Below are positions 18,316 through 26,325 of a DNA stretch of 64,000 bases, in pieces; within the stretch, counting starts at the first letter, position 1; each line of letters begins with the position of its first letter. This stretch comes from a bacterium (lineage in GTDB: Bacteria > Pseudomonadota > Alphaproteobacteria > Rhodobacterales > Rhodobacteraceae). The stretch covers positions 161,134-225,133 of the forward strand of contig WGOE01000012.1 in the NCBI GenBank assembly GCA_016124195.1. Reading direction: 5' to 3'. Both the position numbers and the translations under genes were made by a program. The notes beneath the pieces are model-generated. The model did no database searches. It was not told where the DNA came from and saw nothing but the letters and a program-made list of their open reading frames with translations.

Positions 18316-19059
18316 ATGACCCCGTGCCAGCGTTTGACCACAGCCCAGGGCCGCAGCCTGGCCTATCACCAAAGCGCCGGGGCCGGGCCGGGGATCGTGT
18401 TTCTGGGCGGCTACCGGTCCGACATGGGCGGCACCAAGGCCTTGGCGCTGGAGGCCTGGGCCCTTGCGCAGGGGCGGGCCTTCCTGCGGTTCGACTATGC
18501 CGGGCATGGCCAATCCTCGGGCCGGTTCGAGGATCTGGGCATTGCGGATTGGATCGAGGATGCCCGGGCCGCCCTGTCCCTGACCGAGGGGCGCCAGGTG
18601 CTGGTCGGCTCGTCGATGGGCGGCTGGATCGCGCTGGCGCTGGCGCGCGCCCTGCCGGAGCGGATTGCGGGGCTCATAGGCATCGCAGCCGCACCGGATT
18701 TCACCGAGGACAGCCTGCTGCCCAGCCTGACGGCTGACGAACGCGCCGTCATGGACCTGCAGGGCCGGATCGAGCGGCCCTCGGCCTATGCGGCGGAACC
18801 CTATGTCTTTACGCGGAAATTGATCGAGCAGGGCCGGCAGCATCTGATCCTGCGCAGCCCCTTGCGCCTGCCGTTTCCGACGCGGTTCCTGCAAGGCACG
18901 GCGGATGAGGATGTCCTGCCATCGGTCGCACTGCGTCTTCTGGATCATGCCGAGGGGCCGGACATCCGGCTGACTTTGGTGCAAGGGGCGGATCATCGCT
19001 TTTCCACCCCTGCCTGTTTGCGGCTGATCGAAACCAGCGTGGCCGAGGTTTCGGCCTAG
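18316..19059 (+). CDS. Alpha/beta hydrolase
   Basis: A 247-residue alpha/beta-hydrolase. The nucleophile elbow is GSSMGG (VLVGSSMGGWIALAL). The acid is likely in GTADEDV and the His in GADHRFS. The N-terminal half (FLGGYRSDMGGTKALALE, RFDYAGHGQSSGRFED) resembles ABHD10-like acyl-protein thioesterases and mycophenolic-acid glucuronide esterases. The physiological substrate is unknown. ATG 18316 follows AAGGGA. The REP-like element at 18280 lies just upstream. The stop overlaps the phaZ stop by four bases on the other strand. Confidence 0.85.
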   Translation: MTPCQRLTTAQGRSLAYHQSAGAGPGIVFLGGYRSDMGGTKALALEAWALAQGRAFLRFDYAGHGQSSGRFEDLGIADWIEDARAALSLTEGRQVLVGSSMGGWIALALARALPERIAGLIGIAAAPDFTEDSLLPSLTADERAVMDLQGRIERPSAYAAEPYVFTRKLIEQGRQHLILRSPLRLPFPTRFLQGTADEDVLPSVALRLLDHAEGPDIRLTLVQGADHRFSTPACLRLIETSVAEVSA

Positions 19060-20858
19060 GGTTGCGTGCGGCGGAGCGGCGTTACCACGTTGTCGGCGGG
19101 TTTGGCCTCGGCCGGTTTGGCGTCTGAGGCTTTGGTGTCGACCGGTTGCGCGGCAGCCGGTTTGACCTCGGCCAGCGGAGCCGGCGGAGCCGCGGCCGGA
19201 ATGCGGGCCGAAGCGGGCGCTTCGGCCGGGCGGGCGACTGGGGCGGCGGAGGGCACGGGTTGCGCGGCCTCCGACTTTGTTGCCGGCTGAGCGACTGCAG
19301 GGGCAGGGGGCTGAACGGCGGGGGCAAGGGTCTCGGCCGGTTTGGCGGGGGCGGTCGGCTGGGCCGAAGTTGCGGGCGCGGACGCCACGGGAGTTTCGAC
19401 AACGGTCGCAGCCTTGACAGGTGCTGCGAGCGGCGTGGTCTTGGCCGGAGCGGCCTTGGCAGGTTCAGACTTGGCAACCGCGGTTTTGATGGCTTCAATT
19501 TTCGCCGGGGCCGCCTTGGCAGGTTCAGGCTTGGCTGCCGCGGCTTTGACGGCTTCGGTTTTGGCAGGCGCTGCCTGCACCGGAACCGATTTTGCCGGGG
19601 CCGCCTGCGCCGGGGCCGCCTGAGCCGGGGTCGAATGGGCGTCGATGAAGCCCAGCACCAGCGGGCGGATGTTCAGGCGCCAGCTTTTTCCCGCGAAGAT
19701 GCCGTAATGGCCGGCGTCCGGTTCAAGGTGTTGGCTTTTCATGCGCTCGGGCAGGCTGGACAGCAGGTTGAGGGCCGCGACACATTGTCCCGGGGCCGAG
19801 ATGTCGTCCTTCTCGCCCTCGACCGTCATCACCGCGACCCGCTTGATCGCGCCCAGATCGACCTTCTTGCCGGCCACGAGGAATTCGTTCCGGGCGATCT
19901 CGCGGTTCTTGAAGATCCGCTGGACGGTGGAGAGGTAGAATTCCGCCGTCATGTCCATCACGGCCAGATATTCGTCGTAAAAGCGGTTGTGCGCGTCGTG
20001 ATCGGTCGCCTCGCCGCGCATCACGCGCATGATCTGTTCGCTGAAGGCCTTGGTATGACGCTCGCCATTCATCGAGATGAAGCCGGCCAGCTGCAACAGG
20101 CCCGGATAGACCAGCCGCCCCGCACCCTTGTATTTGAAGCCGACGCGCTGAATGGCCATCTGTTCCAGCTGGCCCATCGTCACGCGGCTGCCAAAGTCGG
20201 TGACATCAGTCGCGGCGGCGTCCGGGTCGACCGGCCCGCCGATCAGCGTCAGGCTGCGCGGTTGGGCGTCGGGGTCCTCGCCGGCCAGATAGGCCGTGGC
20301 GGCCAGCGTCAGGGGAGCGGGCTGGCAGACGGCGATCACATGGGCGTCGGGCCCAAGATGGCGCATGAAATCAACGAGATAAAGCGTGTAATCCTCGATG
20401 TCGAACTTGCCCGCGCTGACCGGAATGTCACGCGCATTGTGCCAGTCGGTCACATAGACATCGGCATCGGGCAGAAGGCTCGTGACGGTGGAGCGCAGCA
20501 GGGTCGCGTAATGGCCCGACATCGGCGCCACGACCAGAAGCTTGCGCTTCATCGGCGCGCGGCGGCGCACGGAAAAGCGGATCAGGTTGCCGAAGCTCTT
20601 TTCGACCACCGTGACGACATCGACCAGATGATCCTGCCCCGTCGGCCCCACGATCGAGCGGATGCCCCAGTCCGGCTTGGCCACCATCCGGCCAAAGCTG
20701 CGTTCGGCCACCTCGCCCCAGGCCGCGGCCAGGGTGATCATCGGGTTCATCGACATCGCGAACATCGGATAGGAAGCCATGGCCCGCGCGGTGGCGCCTG
20801 TCCACTCAGTGGTATTGCGAAAGCTTTCCATCCAGTCGTATGTGGCCATATACTTCAT
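19056..20858 (-). CDS. phaZ: Intracellular PHB depolymerase with Ala/Pro/Lys tail
   Basis: A 600-residue protein. Residues 1-408 are a typical intracellular polyhydroxybutyrate depolymerase (YDWMESFRNTTEWTGATARA, GPTGQDHLVDVVTVVEKSF) that uses a Cys nucleophile, here C178 in AVCQPAPLTLAA. The His lies in EPDAGHYGIFAGKSWR. It breaks down stored PHB granules. Residues ~410-600 are a low-complexity Ala/Pro/Lys tail (repeats such as KAAPAK, KPEPAK), which the family, usually about 420 residues, lacks. The start at 20858 follows AAGGA. It is divergent from phaC, with a PhaR-type site between. Confidence 0.93.
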   Translation of the reverse strand: MKYMATYDWMESFRNTTEWTGATARAMASYPMFAMSMNPMITLAAAWGEVAERSFGRMVAKPDWGIRSIVGPTGQDHLVDVVTVVEKSFGNLIRFSVRRRAPMKRKLLVVAPMSGHYATLLRSTVTSLLPDADVYVTDWHNARDIPVSAGKFDIEDYTLYLVDFMRHLGPDAHVIAVCQPAPLTLAATAYLAGEDPDAQPRSLTLIGGPVDPDAAATDVTDFGSRVTMGQLEQMAIQRVGFKYKGAGRLVYPGLLQLAGFISMNGERHTKAFSEQIMRVMRGEATDHDAHNRFYDEYLAVMDMTAEFYLSTVQRIFKNREIARNEFLVAGKKVDLGAIKRVAVMTVEGEKDDISAPGQCVAALNLLSSLPERMKSQHLEPDAGHYGIFAGKSWRLNIRPLVLGFIDAHSTPAQAAPAQAAPAKSVPVQAAPAKTEAVKAAAAKPEPAKAAPAKIEAIKTAVAKSEPAKAAPAKTTPLAAPVKAATVVETPVASAPATSAQPTAPAKPAETLAPAVQPPAPAVAQPATKSEAAQPVPSAAPVARPAEAPASARIPAAAPPAPLAEVKPAAAQPVDTKASDAKPAEAKPADNVVTPLRRTQP

Positions 20859-20921
20859 CTGACGTCCTTGCGATGGTTTGCGTCCGGTCCTTTGGCCGCA
20901 AACTGCGGTGGGCCGGAAATG

Positions 20922-20932
20922 CTGCATAGCAG
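20922..20932. promoter_or_regulatory. PhaR-type operator between phaZ and phaC
   Basis: CTGC-ATA-GCAG matches the CTGC-N3/4-GCAG form known for PhaR in Paracoccus. It lies between the divergent phaZ (start 20858) and phaC (start 20957), so one site could control both. Confidence 0.7.
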
Positions 20933-20956
20933 CGAGAATAGAGGCGAAAGTTCAAC

Positions 20957-22747
20957 ATGACAACCGAAGACAATGACGCAGCCGCCAAGTTGACCCGGTT
21001 GACCGACAATCTTTCGCGGATCGAGGCGCTTTCGGCGCGCCTTGTCCAGGCGATTGCCTCGCGCAAGCCCCATGACGCCGCTCTGGATGGGCCAAGCCAG
21101 GAAGTCTACATGAAGGCCGCCAGCGCCTATCTGGCCGGCATGATGCAGAACCCGGCCAAGATCGTGGAAAGCCAGGTCAGTTACTGGAGCAAGACGCTCA
21201 AGTATTACGTCGAGGCCCAGCAGGCCATGCTCAAGGGCGAGCCGCCGCCCGCGGCCCCCGCGCCCAAGGACCGCCGCTTTGCCAACCCGATCTGGGACAC
21301 CAACCCGGCATTCAACTACCTCAAGCAGCAATATCTGCTGAACGCGGAACTGGTGCAGAACGCGCTGGGGGACATGGACTCGCTGGAGTCCGACGACCGC
21401 AAGCGGGTGGAGTTCTTCACCCGCCAGATCGTGGACATGCTCTCGCCCACCAATTTTCTGGGCACCAACCCCGATGCGCTGGAAAAGGCCGTGGCGACCG
21501 ATGGCGAAAGCCTGGTGCAGGGGCTGGAAAACCTGGTGCGCGACATCGAGATGAACAACGGCAATCCTGGCGTCACGCTGGCCGACCCCCAGGCCTTCAC
21601 GGTCGGCGTCAACATCGCCACCACGCCCGGATCGGTGGTCTTTCGCAACCATTTGTTCGAACTGATCCAGTACACGCCGGTGACGGCGACCACCTACAAG
21701 ACTCCGCTGCTGATCTTTCCGCCCTGGATCAACAAGTTCTACGTCATGGACATGAAGCCCACCAACAGCCTGATCCGCTGGATCGTCGAACAGGGGTTCA
21801 CGCTGTTCGTGGTGTCCTGGGTCAACCCGGATGGCTCTTACGCCGACACGACGATGGACGATTACATCCGCGAGGGCTTTCTGACCGCCATGGCCGAAAC
21901 CCGGCGCGCGACGGGCGAGGACAAGATCAACTGCGTGGGATACTGCATCGCGGGCACCACGCTGGGCCTGACGCTTGCCCATCTGAAGAAGGCCGGCGAT
22001 CCGACCGTCAACTGCGCCACCTTCTTCACCACGCTGACCGATTTCAGTGATTCGGGCGAGGTGGGCGTCTTCCTTGCCAATGACTTCGTCGACGGGATCG
22101 AGCGGCAGTCGAAATCCGATGGCATCCTGTCCAAGGCCTTCATGAGCCGCACCTTCAGCTTCCTGCGCTCGAACGACCTGATCTATCAGCCGGCGATCAA
22201 GAGCTACATGATGGGCGAGCCGCCGCCGGCCTTCGATCTTCTGTTCTGGAATGGCGACGGCACCAATCTGCCGGCCAAGATGGCGATGGAGTATCTGCGC
22301 GGCCTTTGTCAGGACGATGGTTTTGCCCAGGGCACCTTCAAGGTCTTTGGCAATCCGGTGCGGCTGTCGGATGTGTCGGTGCCGCTCTGCGCCATCGCCT
22401 GCGAGACTGACCACATCGCCCATTGGAAGGGCAGCTTCAACGGCATCAAGCATATGGGAAGCAAGGACAAAACCTTCATCCTTTCGCAATCGGGCCATAT
22501 CGCGGGCATCATCAACCCGCCGTCCAAGGGCAAATACGGCCACTATACCAACGACGCTCCAATGGCCACGCCAGAGGAATGGCTGGAGGGTGCAACCTTC
22601 AACGCCGGCAGCTGGTGGCCGCGCTGGGGCGCCTGGCTGGCCAAGCGCTCCGGCCCGCAGGTCCCCGCGCGCGAGCCGGGCAGTGGCCCTCTGCCCGTGC
22701 TGTGCCCGGCACCCGGAACCTATGTCACGGCCGTCCCCGCGACCTGA
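20957..22747 (+). CDS. phaC: Class I polyhydroxyalkanoate synthase
   Basis: A 596-residue synthase that polymerises (R)-3-hydroxybutyryl-CoA into PHB on the granule surface. The lipase-like box is GYCIAG with nucleophile C330. The Asp (CETDHIAHWKGSF) and His (LSQSGHIAGIINPP) of the triad are visible. Length and the preceding LLIFPPWINKFYVMDMKPTNS block are typical of class I enzymes. Neighbours phaZ (divergent), phaP and phaR (downstream, same strand) complete a standard Rhodobacteraceae storage locus. Confidence 0.98.
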   Translation: MTTEDNDAAAKLTRLTDNLSRIEALSARLVQAIASRKPHDAALDGPSQEVYMKAASAYLAGMMQNPAKIVESQVSYWSKTLKYYVEAQQAMLKGEPPPAAPAPKDRRFANPIWDTNPAFNYLKQQYLLNAELVQNALGDMDSLESDDRKRVEFFTRQIVDMLSPTNFLGTNPDALEKAVATDGESLVQGLENLVRDIEMNNGNPGVTLADPQAFTVGVNIATTPGSVVFRNHLFELIQYTPVTATTYKTPLLIFPPWINKFYVMDMKPTNSLIRWIVEQGFTLFVVSWVNPDGSYADTTMDDYIREGFLTAMAETRRATGEDKINCVGYCIAGTTLGLTLAHLKKAGDPTVNCATFFTTLTDFSDSGEVGVFLANDFVDGIERQSKSDGILSKAFMSRTFSFLRSNDLIYQPAIKSYMMGEPPPAFDLLFWNGDGTNLPAKMAMEYLRGLCQDDGFAQGTFKVFGNPVRLSDVSVPLCAIACETDHIAHWKGSFNGIKHMGSKDKTFILSQSGHIAGIINPPSKGKYGHYTNDAPMATPEEWLEGATFNAGSWWPRWGAWLAKRSGPQVPAREPGSGPLPVLCPAPGTYVTAVPAT

Positions 22748-22800
22748 CCGGCGGGGCGGATCGCCCCCGCGGTTCTACCGGATATGCGCGACTGTCGTTG

Positions 22801-22811
22801 CTGCGTCGCAG
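22801..22811. promoter_or_regulatory. PhaR-type operator upstream of phaP, site 1
   Basis: CTGC-GTC-GCAG, a perfect match to the PhaR operator form. It lies 88 bases upstream of the phasin start and is paired with a second site 18 bases further on. Confidence 0.75.
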
Positions 22812-22828
22812 AAATTTCACTTGAAATG

Positions 22829-22839
22829 CTGCGATGCAG
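22829..22839. promoter_or_regulatory. PhaR-type operator upstream of phaP, site 2
   Basis: CTGC-GAT-GCAG inside AAATGCTGCGATGCAGCATG, where the symmetry extends to ATGCTGC/GCAGCAT. The centre-to-centre distance to site 1 is 28 bases. TATATATCTC follows, so the site probably overlaps the core promoter. Confidence 0.75.
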
Positions 22840-22898
22840 CATGTATATATCTCTCATCGAATACGGGACACGGACCCGCTCGCTCAGGAGAGTATGAC

Positions 22899-23348
22899 AT
22901 GACCAAGACCCCCGACTTCACCAAAGTTGTGACCGACATGATGGCGTCCTTCCCGGTTGACGCCACGGCGTTCCAGAATGCCTTCAAGACCCAGGCTGCC
23001 TTCGGCGAAAAGCTGACCAAGGTCGCGCTGGAAGCCGCTGAAAAGTCCACCGAGATCTCGTCCAAGTGGGCCAAGGAATCGCTGGCCAAGCTGGCCACCG
23101 CCTCGAAGGCCAAGGCCGAGCCGGCCGACTATTCCAAAGCCGCCGCCGACTTCGCTTCGGCCGCTGCCGAGATCGCTGCCGAACACATGGCCGCCTTCGC
23201 CGAAGTGGCCAAGAAGGTCCAGATGGACACCGTCGAACTGATGCTGGCTGCCGGCAAGGACGCTTCGACCGAAGCCACCGCCGCGGTCAAGAAGGCCACC
23301 GAAGAAGTCACCAACGTCGCCAAGAAGGCCGCTGCTGCCGCGAAGTGA
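22899..23348 (+). CDS. phaP: Phasin (PHB granule-associated protein)
   Basis: A 149-residue amphipathic helical protein of the phasin family. It has no signal peptide and is rich in Ala and Lys, with the family pattern FQNAFKTQAAFGEKLTKVALEAAEKSTEISSKW split over residues 22-55. It coats PHB granules and limits their size. The start at 22899 follows AGGAG. The gene has its own promoter region with two PhaR-type sites and a strong terminator, so it is probably a separate, highly expressed unit. Codon use is strongly biased toward preferred codons, consistent with high expression. Confidence 0.95.
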   Translation: MTKTPDFTKVVTDMMASFPVDATAFQNAFKTQAAFGEKLTKVALEAAEKSTEISSKWAKESLAKLATASKAKAEPADYSKAAADFASAAAEIAAEHMAAFAEVAKKVQMDTVELMLAAGKDASTEATAAVKKATEEVTNVAKKAAAAAK

Positions 23349-23372
23349 TCGCTGCACTTGCATGATTTCCGG

Positions 23373-23403
23373 GGGCGGGCCGCAAAGCCCGCCCTTTCTT
23401 TTA
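23373..23403 (+). terminator. Rho-independent terminator of phaP
   Basis: The stem GGGCGGGC / GCCCGCCC (23373-23380 and 23387-23394) has a six-base loop and is followed by TTTCTTTTATT. It lies 25 bases past the phasin stop and before phaR. Confidence 0.9.
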
Positions 23404-23455
23404 TTATGCACCTCGCCTAGACTTCTCTGCAGCGCAAAACTTCGGGGAGGATCCT

Positions 23456-24004
23456 ATGGCTGAACCTGCTAAGACGCTGCTGATCAAGCGCTATGCCAGC
23501 CGCAGGCTGTATAATACCGAGACCTCGGATTACGTGACGCTTGAGGATATCGCGGGCTTCATCCGTGCTGGCCGCGAAGTGCAGATCATCGATCTCAAGT
23601 CCGGCGACGACCTGACGCGGCAATATTTGCTGCAGATCGTGGCCGAACATGAATCCAAGGGCGACACGGTGCTGCCAACCAATGTGCTGACCGATCTGGT
23701 GCGCGCCTATACCACCAACATCCAGTCCGTCGTGCCGCAGTTTCTGGCCGCGAGCTTCGAGATGCTGCGCGATGGCCAGTCCAAGGTGCTGGAAAACATG
23801 GCGGTCATCCCGAACCCCTTGAGTTCGATGCCGGGCTTTGATGCGATGCGCAAGCAGCAAGAGGCCTTCATGAAAACCATGATGGGCGGATTGCCCTGGA
23901 CCGGATCGACTGCGCCCGGCGCCGAAACTTCGGACGGGCCGGAAGATATTGCCGAGATCAAGCGTCAGTTTGCCGAATTGCAGAAAAAGCTGTCCAAACT
24001 TTAA
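23456..24004 (+). CDS. phaR: Polyhydroxyalkanoate synthesis repressor
   Basis: A 182-residue repressor. The N-terminal PHB/PHA accumulation regulator domain (LIKRYASRRLYNTETSDYVTLEDI) binds DNA. The following PHB_acc segment (LTDLVRAYTTNIQSVVPQFL) binds polymer. PhaR senses nascent PHB and releases the phaP promoter. It ends in a short coiled coil (EIKRQFAELQKKLSKL). GGGGAGGATCCT precedes the ATG. The half-site-like CTCTGCAGCGCA at 23424 may allow autoregulation. Confidence 0.96.
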   Translation: MAEPAKTLLIKRYASRRLYNTETSDYVTLEDIAGFIRAGREVQIIDLKSGDDLTRQYLLQIVAEHESKGDTVLPTNVLTDLVRAYTTNIQSVVPQFLAASFEMLRDGQSKVLENMAVIPNPLSSMPGFDAMRKQQEAFMKTMMGGLPWTGSTAPGAETSDGPEDIAEIKRQFAELQKKLSKL

Positions 24005-24029
24005 ACGTTTTGCCTGCCGGAGGCGTTGA

Positions 24030-24977
24030 TTGTCCGATCCACAGGGACGTGTGACCCTTTGGGGCATCGAAAGCTTCCTCGCCGTGGCCGAAGAGGGCGC
24101 CATTTCGGCGGCCGCGCGACGGCTGGGCGTCAGCCCTTCGGCGATCAGCCAGCAGTTGACCGGGCTTGAAGCGGCACTGGGCGCCATCCTTCTGGACCGC
24201 TCGGCGCGGCCGATGGGCCTTACGCCGGCCGGGGCGCGGTTTCGCATCCATGCCCAGACCATCCTGAACGCCGAGGCCGAGGCGCGCGCAGATCTTGCGG
24301 TGGCGGGCCTTTCGGGGCTCAGCACGCTGCGCCTTGGCATGATCGAGGATTTTGACGCCGAGGTGACGCCCGCCCTGCTGACGGCCTTGGCGCAGGACCT
24401 GCCCGGCTGCCGCTTTCTGCTGGAAACCGGGGCCAGCCACCGCCTGCTTGACCAGCTCGAGGCGCGTGCGCTCGATGTGATCGTGGCCGCCGATCAGGGC
24501 AGCGCAGGCACGACCGAGGGCTGGCGCGAGGTCTTTCCGATCCTGTCCGAACCCTTCGTCGCCATAGCCCCGCGGGGGCGGCAGATCGCGGCACTGCCGC
24601 TGATCCAGTACACCGCACGCCATCTGATGGGCCGCCAGATCGCAGCACATCTCGCGCAACAGAACCTGCGGCCGGCGCATCGATTCGAGCTGGACAGCTA
24701 TCACGCAATTCTGGCCATGGTGGCCCAGGGCGAAGGGTGGACGATCCTGACCCCGCTTGCGCTGCACCATGCCGCCCGCTTTCGCGAGGCGGTCAGCGTG
24801 ACGCCGCTGCCCTTCGCCCCGCTCGACCGCCGCATGTCGCTTTCGGTGCGCGAGGGGGTTCTGCGCGACATCCCCGGCCAGATCGCCACCCGCCTGCGCG
24901 GGCTGGTTGATGAGATGGTGCTGCAACCGGCGCTGGCGGCCTGGCCGTGGATGCAGGGCAGCCTGCGCCTGTTATAG
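24030..24977 (+). CDS. LysR family transcriptional regulator
   Basis: A 315-residue LysR-type regulator. The N-terminal winged helix is AISAAARRLGVSPSAISQQLTGLEAALGA (residues ~25-53), followed by the long linker helix and the periplasmic-binding-like effector domain. The start is TTG at 24030, supported by GGAGG at 24018-24023; no ATG in frame gives a complete HTH. The target genes are not obvious, since it sits between phaR and a convergent aminotransferase gene; the polyamine cluster beyond is a possible target. Its effector is unknown. Confidence 0.9.
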   Translation: MSDPQGRVTLWGIESFLAVAEEGAISAAARRLGVSPSAISQQLTGLEAALGAILLDRSARPMGLTPAGARFRIHAQTILNAEAEARADLAVAGLSGLSTLRLGMIEDFDAEVTPALLTALAQDLPGCRFLLETGASHRLLDQLEARALDVIVAADQGSAGTTEGWREVFPILSEPFVAIAPRGRQIAALPLIQYTARHLMGRQIAAHLAQQNLRPAHRFELDSYHAILAMVAQGEGWTILTPLALHHAARFREAVSVTPLPFAPLDRRMSLSVREGVLRDIPGQIATRLRGLVDEMVLQPALAAWPWMQGSLRLL

Positions 24978-25001
24978 GTAGGATGGGCAATCTGCCCATA
25001 C
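24977..25001. repeat. REP-like palindrome, second family, copy 2
   Basis: GTAGGATGGGCAAT-CTGCCCATA lies between convergent genes (lysR stop and aminotransferase stop). It matches the element at 18280-18304 in inverted orientation and may also end transcription from both sides. Confidence 0.65.
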
Positions 25002-25021
25002 TGGCCGAACGGCAGGCAGGC

Positions 25022-26209
25022 TCAGCCCATGACATCAACCGCCGCATCGACCAGCGCCGATGCGATGAAATCCAGTTCAGCCTCGGTCAGGCGCGTGGGC
25101 AGCCGCACGTCGCAGGCGCGCATCAGCATGGCGCGGGTCTTGGGCAGATCGGGGATATCGCCCAGGAATTGCCAATTCCAGAAGGCGCGGGCATTGTCTT
25201 GCGACAGGCCAAAGACCTGAACAGCCACGCCGCGCTGCTTGGCCTCGGCCTGAAACAGCAGGGCTTCGGCGTCGCTCCAGCGGCCTTTGAGGTTGAACTG
25301 GATCGAATCCGGCGCGCGCTCTTCGGGGGGCAGGGCCTCGGGCACGCAGAGCCAGGGGCTCTGGTTCAGCCGCGCCGCCACGCGGTCGTGCCCCGCCCGG
25401 CCCTTGGCCACCCGGCCTGCCACTTCGGGCAATTGCGGGCGGATCACCGCCGCCGACAGGTTCTGCATCCGCATGTTGTAAAGCGGCAGGGCGTTCTGCC
25501 ACCGCATATAGCTGTTCTGCAGGCCGGGGTGCTTCTTCCAGTTGTGTTCATAGGCCCCCGACATGATCACCGCGCGCGCCGCGAGTTCAGGATCGTCGGT
25601 CACCAGAATCCCGCCTTCGCCCGCATTGACCAGCTTGTAGCTTTGAAAGCTGAAACAGCCGATCTTGCCGATCGTGCCGATCTTGCGGCCATGCCATTCA
25701 GTGCCCAGCGAATGCGCCGCATCCTCGACCACCGGCACGCCGGCCGCATCGCAAAGCGCCATGATCGCATCCATGTCCGAGGTATGGCCCCGCATGTGGC
25801 TGATCAGCACCGCCGCCGCACCCGGCAGCTTGGCCGCGAAATCCGCCATGTCGACCCGGTAGTTCGCCCCGACCTCGACCAGCACCGGCACGCAATTGGC
25901 ATGCACCACCGCCGAGGGCACGGCGGCAAAGGTGAAGGCCGGGATCAGCACCTTGGCCCCGCGCGGCAGGTCAAGCGCCTTGAGCGACAAGAACAGCGCC
26001 GCCGAACAGGACGACACCGCCAGCGCATAGCGCGCGCCCATCAGCTCTGCGAACTCTGCTTCCAGCAGCGCCACCGGCGCATCCTTGGCGGCCGTGTAGC
26101 GAAACAGATCGCCCGAGGCCAAAAGCTGGTCGATCGCCTCCCGCGCGGCAGGGGGGATCGGTTCGGCATCATAGACATTGGGGGCAAGGATCTGTCCGTC
26201 GGGGGCCAT
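25022..26209 (-). CDS. DegT/DnrJ/EryC1 family PLP aminotransferase
   Basis: A 395-residue PLP enzyme of the sugar-aminotransferase (DegT/DnrJ/EryC1/StrS) fold type I group. The PLP lysine is K in FSFQSYKLVNAGEGG and the cofactor Asp lies in VVEDAAHSLG. Start at 26209 is favoured by AGGAAA about 13 bases upstream. An ATG at 26233 is possible. The family usually aminates keto-sugars, but no other sugar gene is near. Its position directly downstream of the polyamine-use genes, 116 bases from puuB on the same strand, suggests a role in amine or keto-acid metabolism. The substrate is not assignable. Confidence 0.82.
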   Translation of the reverse strand: MAPDGQILAPNVYDAEPIPPAAREAIDQLLASGDLFRYTAAKDAPVALLEAEFAELMGARYALAVSSCSAALFLSLKALDLPRGAKVLIPAFTFAAVPSAVVHANCVPVLVEVGANYRVDMADFAAKLPGAAAVLISHMRGHTSDMDAIMALCDAAGVPVVEDAAHSLGTEWHGRKIGTIGKIGCFSFQSYKLVNAGEGGILVTDDPELAARAVIMSGAYEHNWKKHPGLQNSYMRWQNALPLYNMRMQNLSAAVIRPQLPEVAGRVAKGRAGHDRVAARLNQSPWLCVPEALPPEERAPDSIQFNLKGRWSDAEALLFQAEAKQRGVAVQVFGLSQDNARAFWNWQFLGDIPDLPKTRAMLMRACDVRLPTRLTEAELDFIASALVDAAVDVMG

Positions 26210-26325
26210 GTTTGCAGCTTTCCTGAAACTCATCTTCAGGAAAACTTTAAACCCCGCCCAGATGACACGCCAGTGACAATCTGGCAGCCCAGATGAATTC
26301 CGCCGAGCCGGGTGGGGATTTTCGC

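Noticed and set aside
19146..20960. 604-codon Gly/Arg-rich frame opposite phaZ
   Set aside because: It mirrors the Ala/Pro/Lys tail of PhaZ; the glycine-arginine repeats are its reverse complement.
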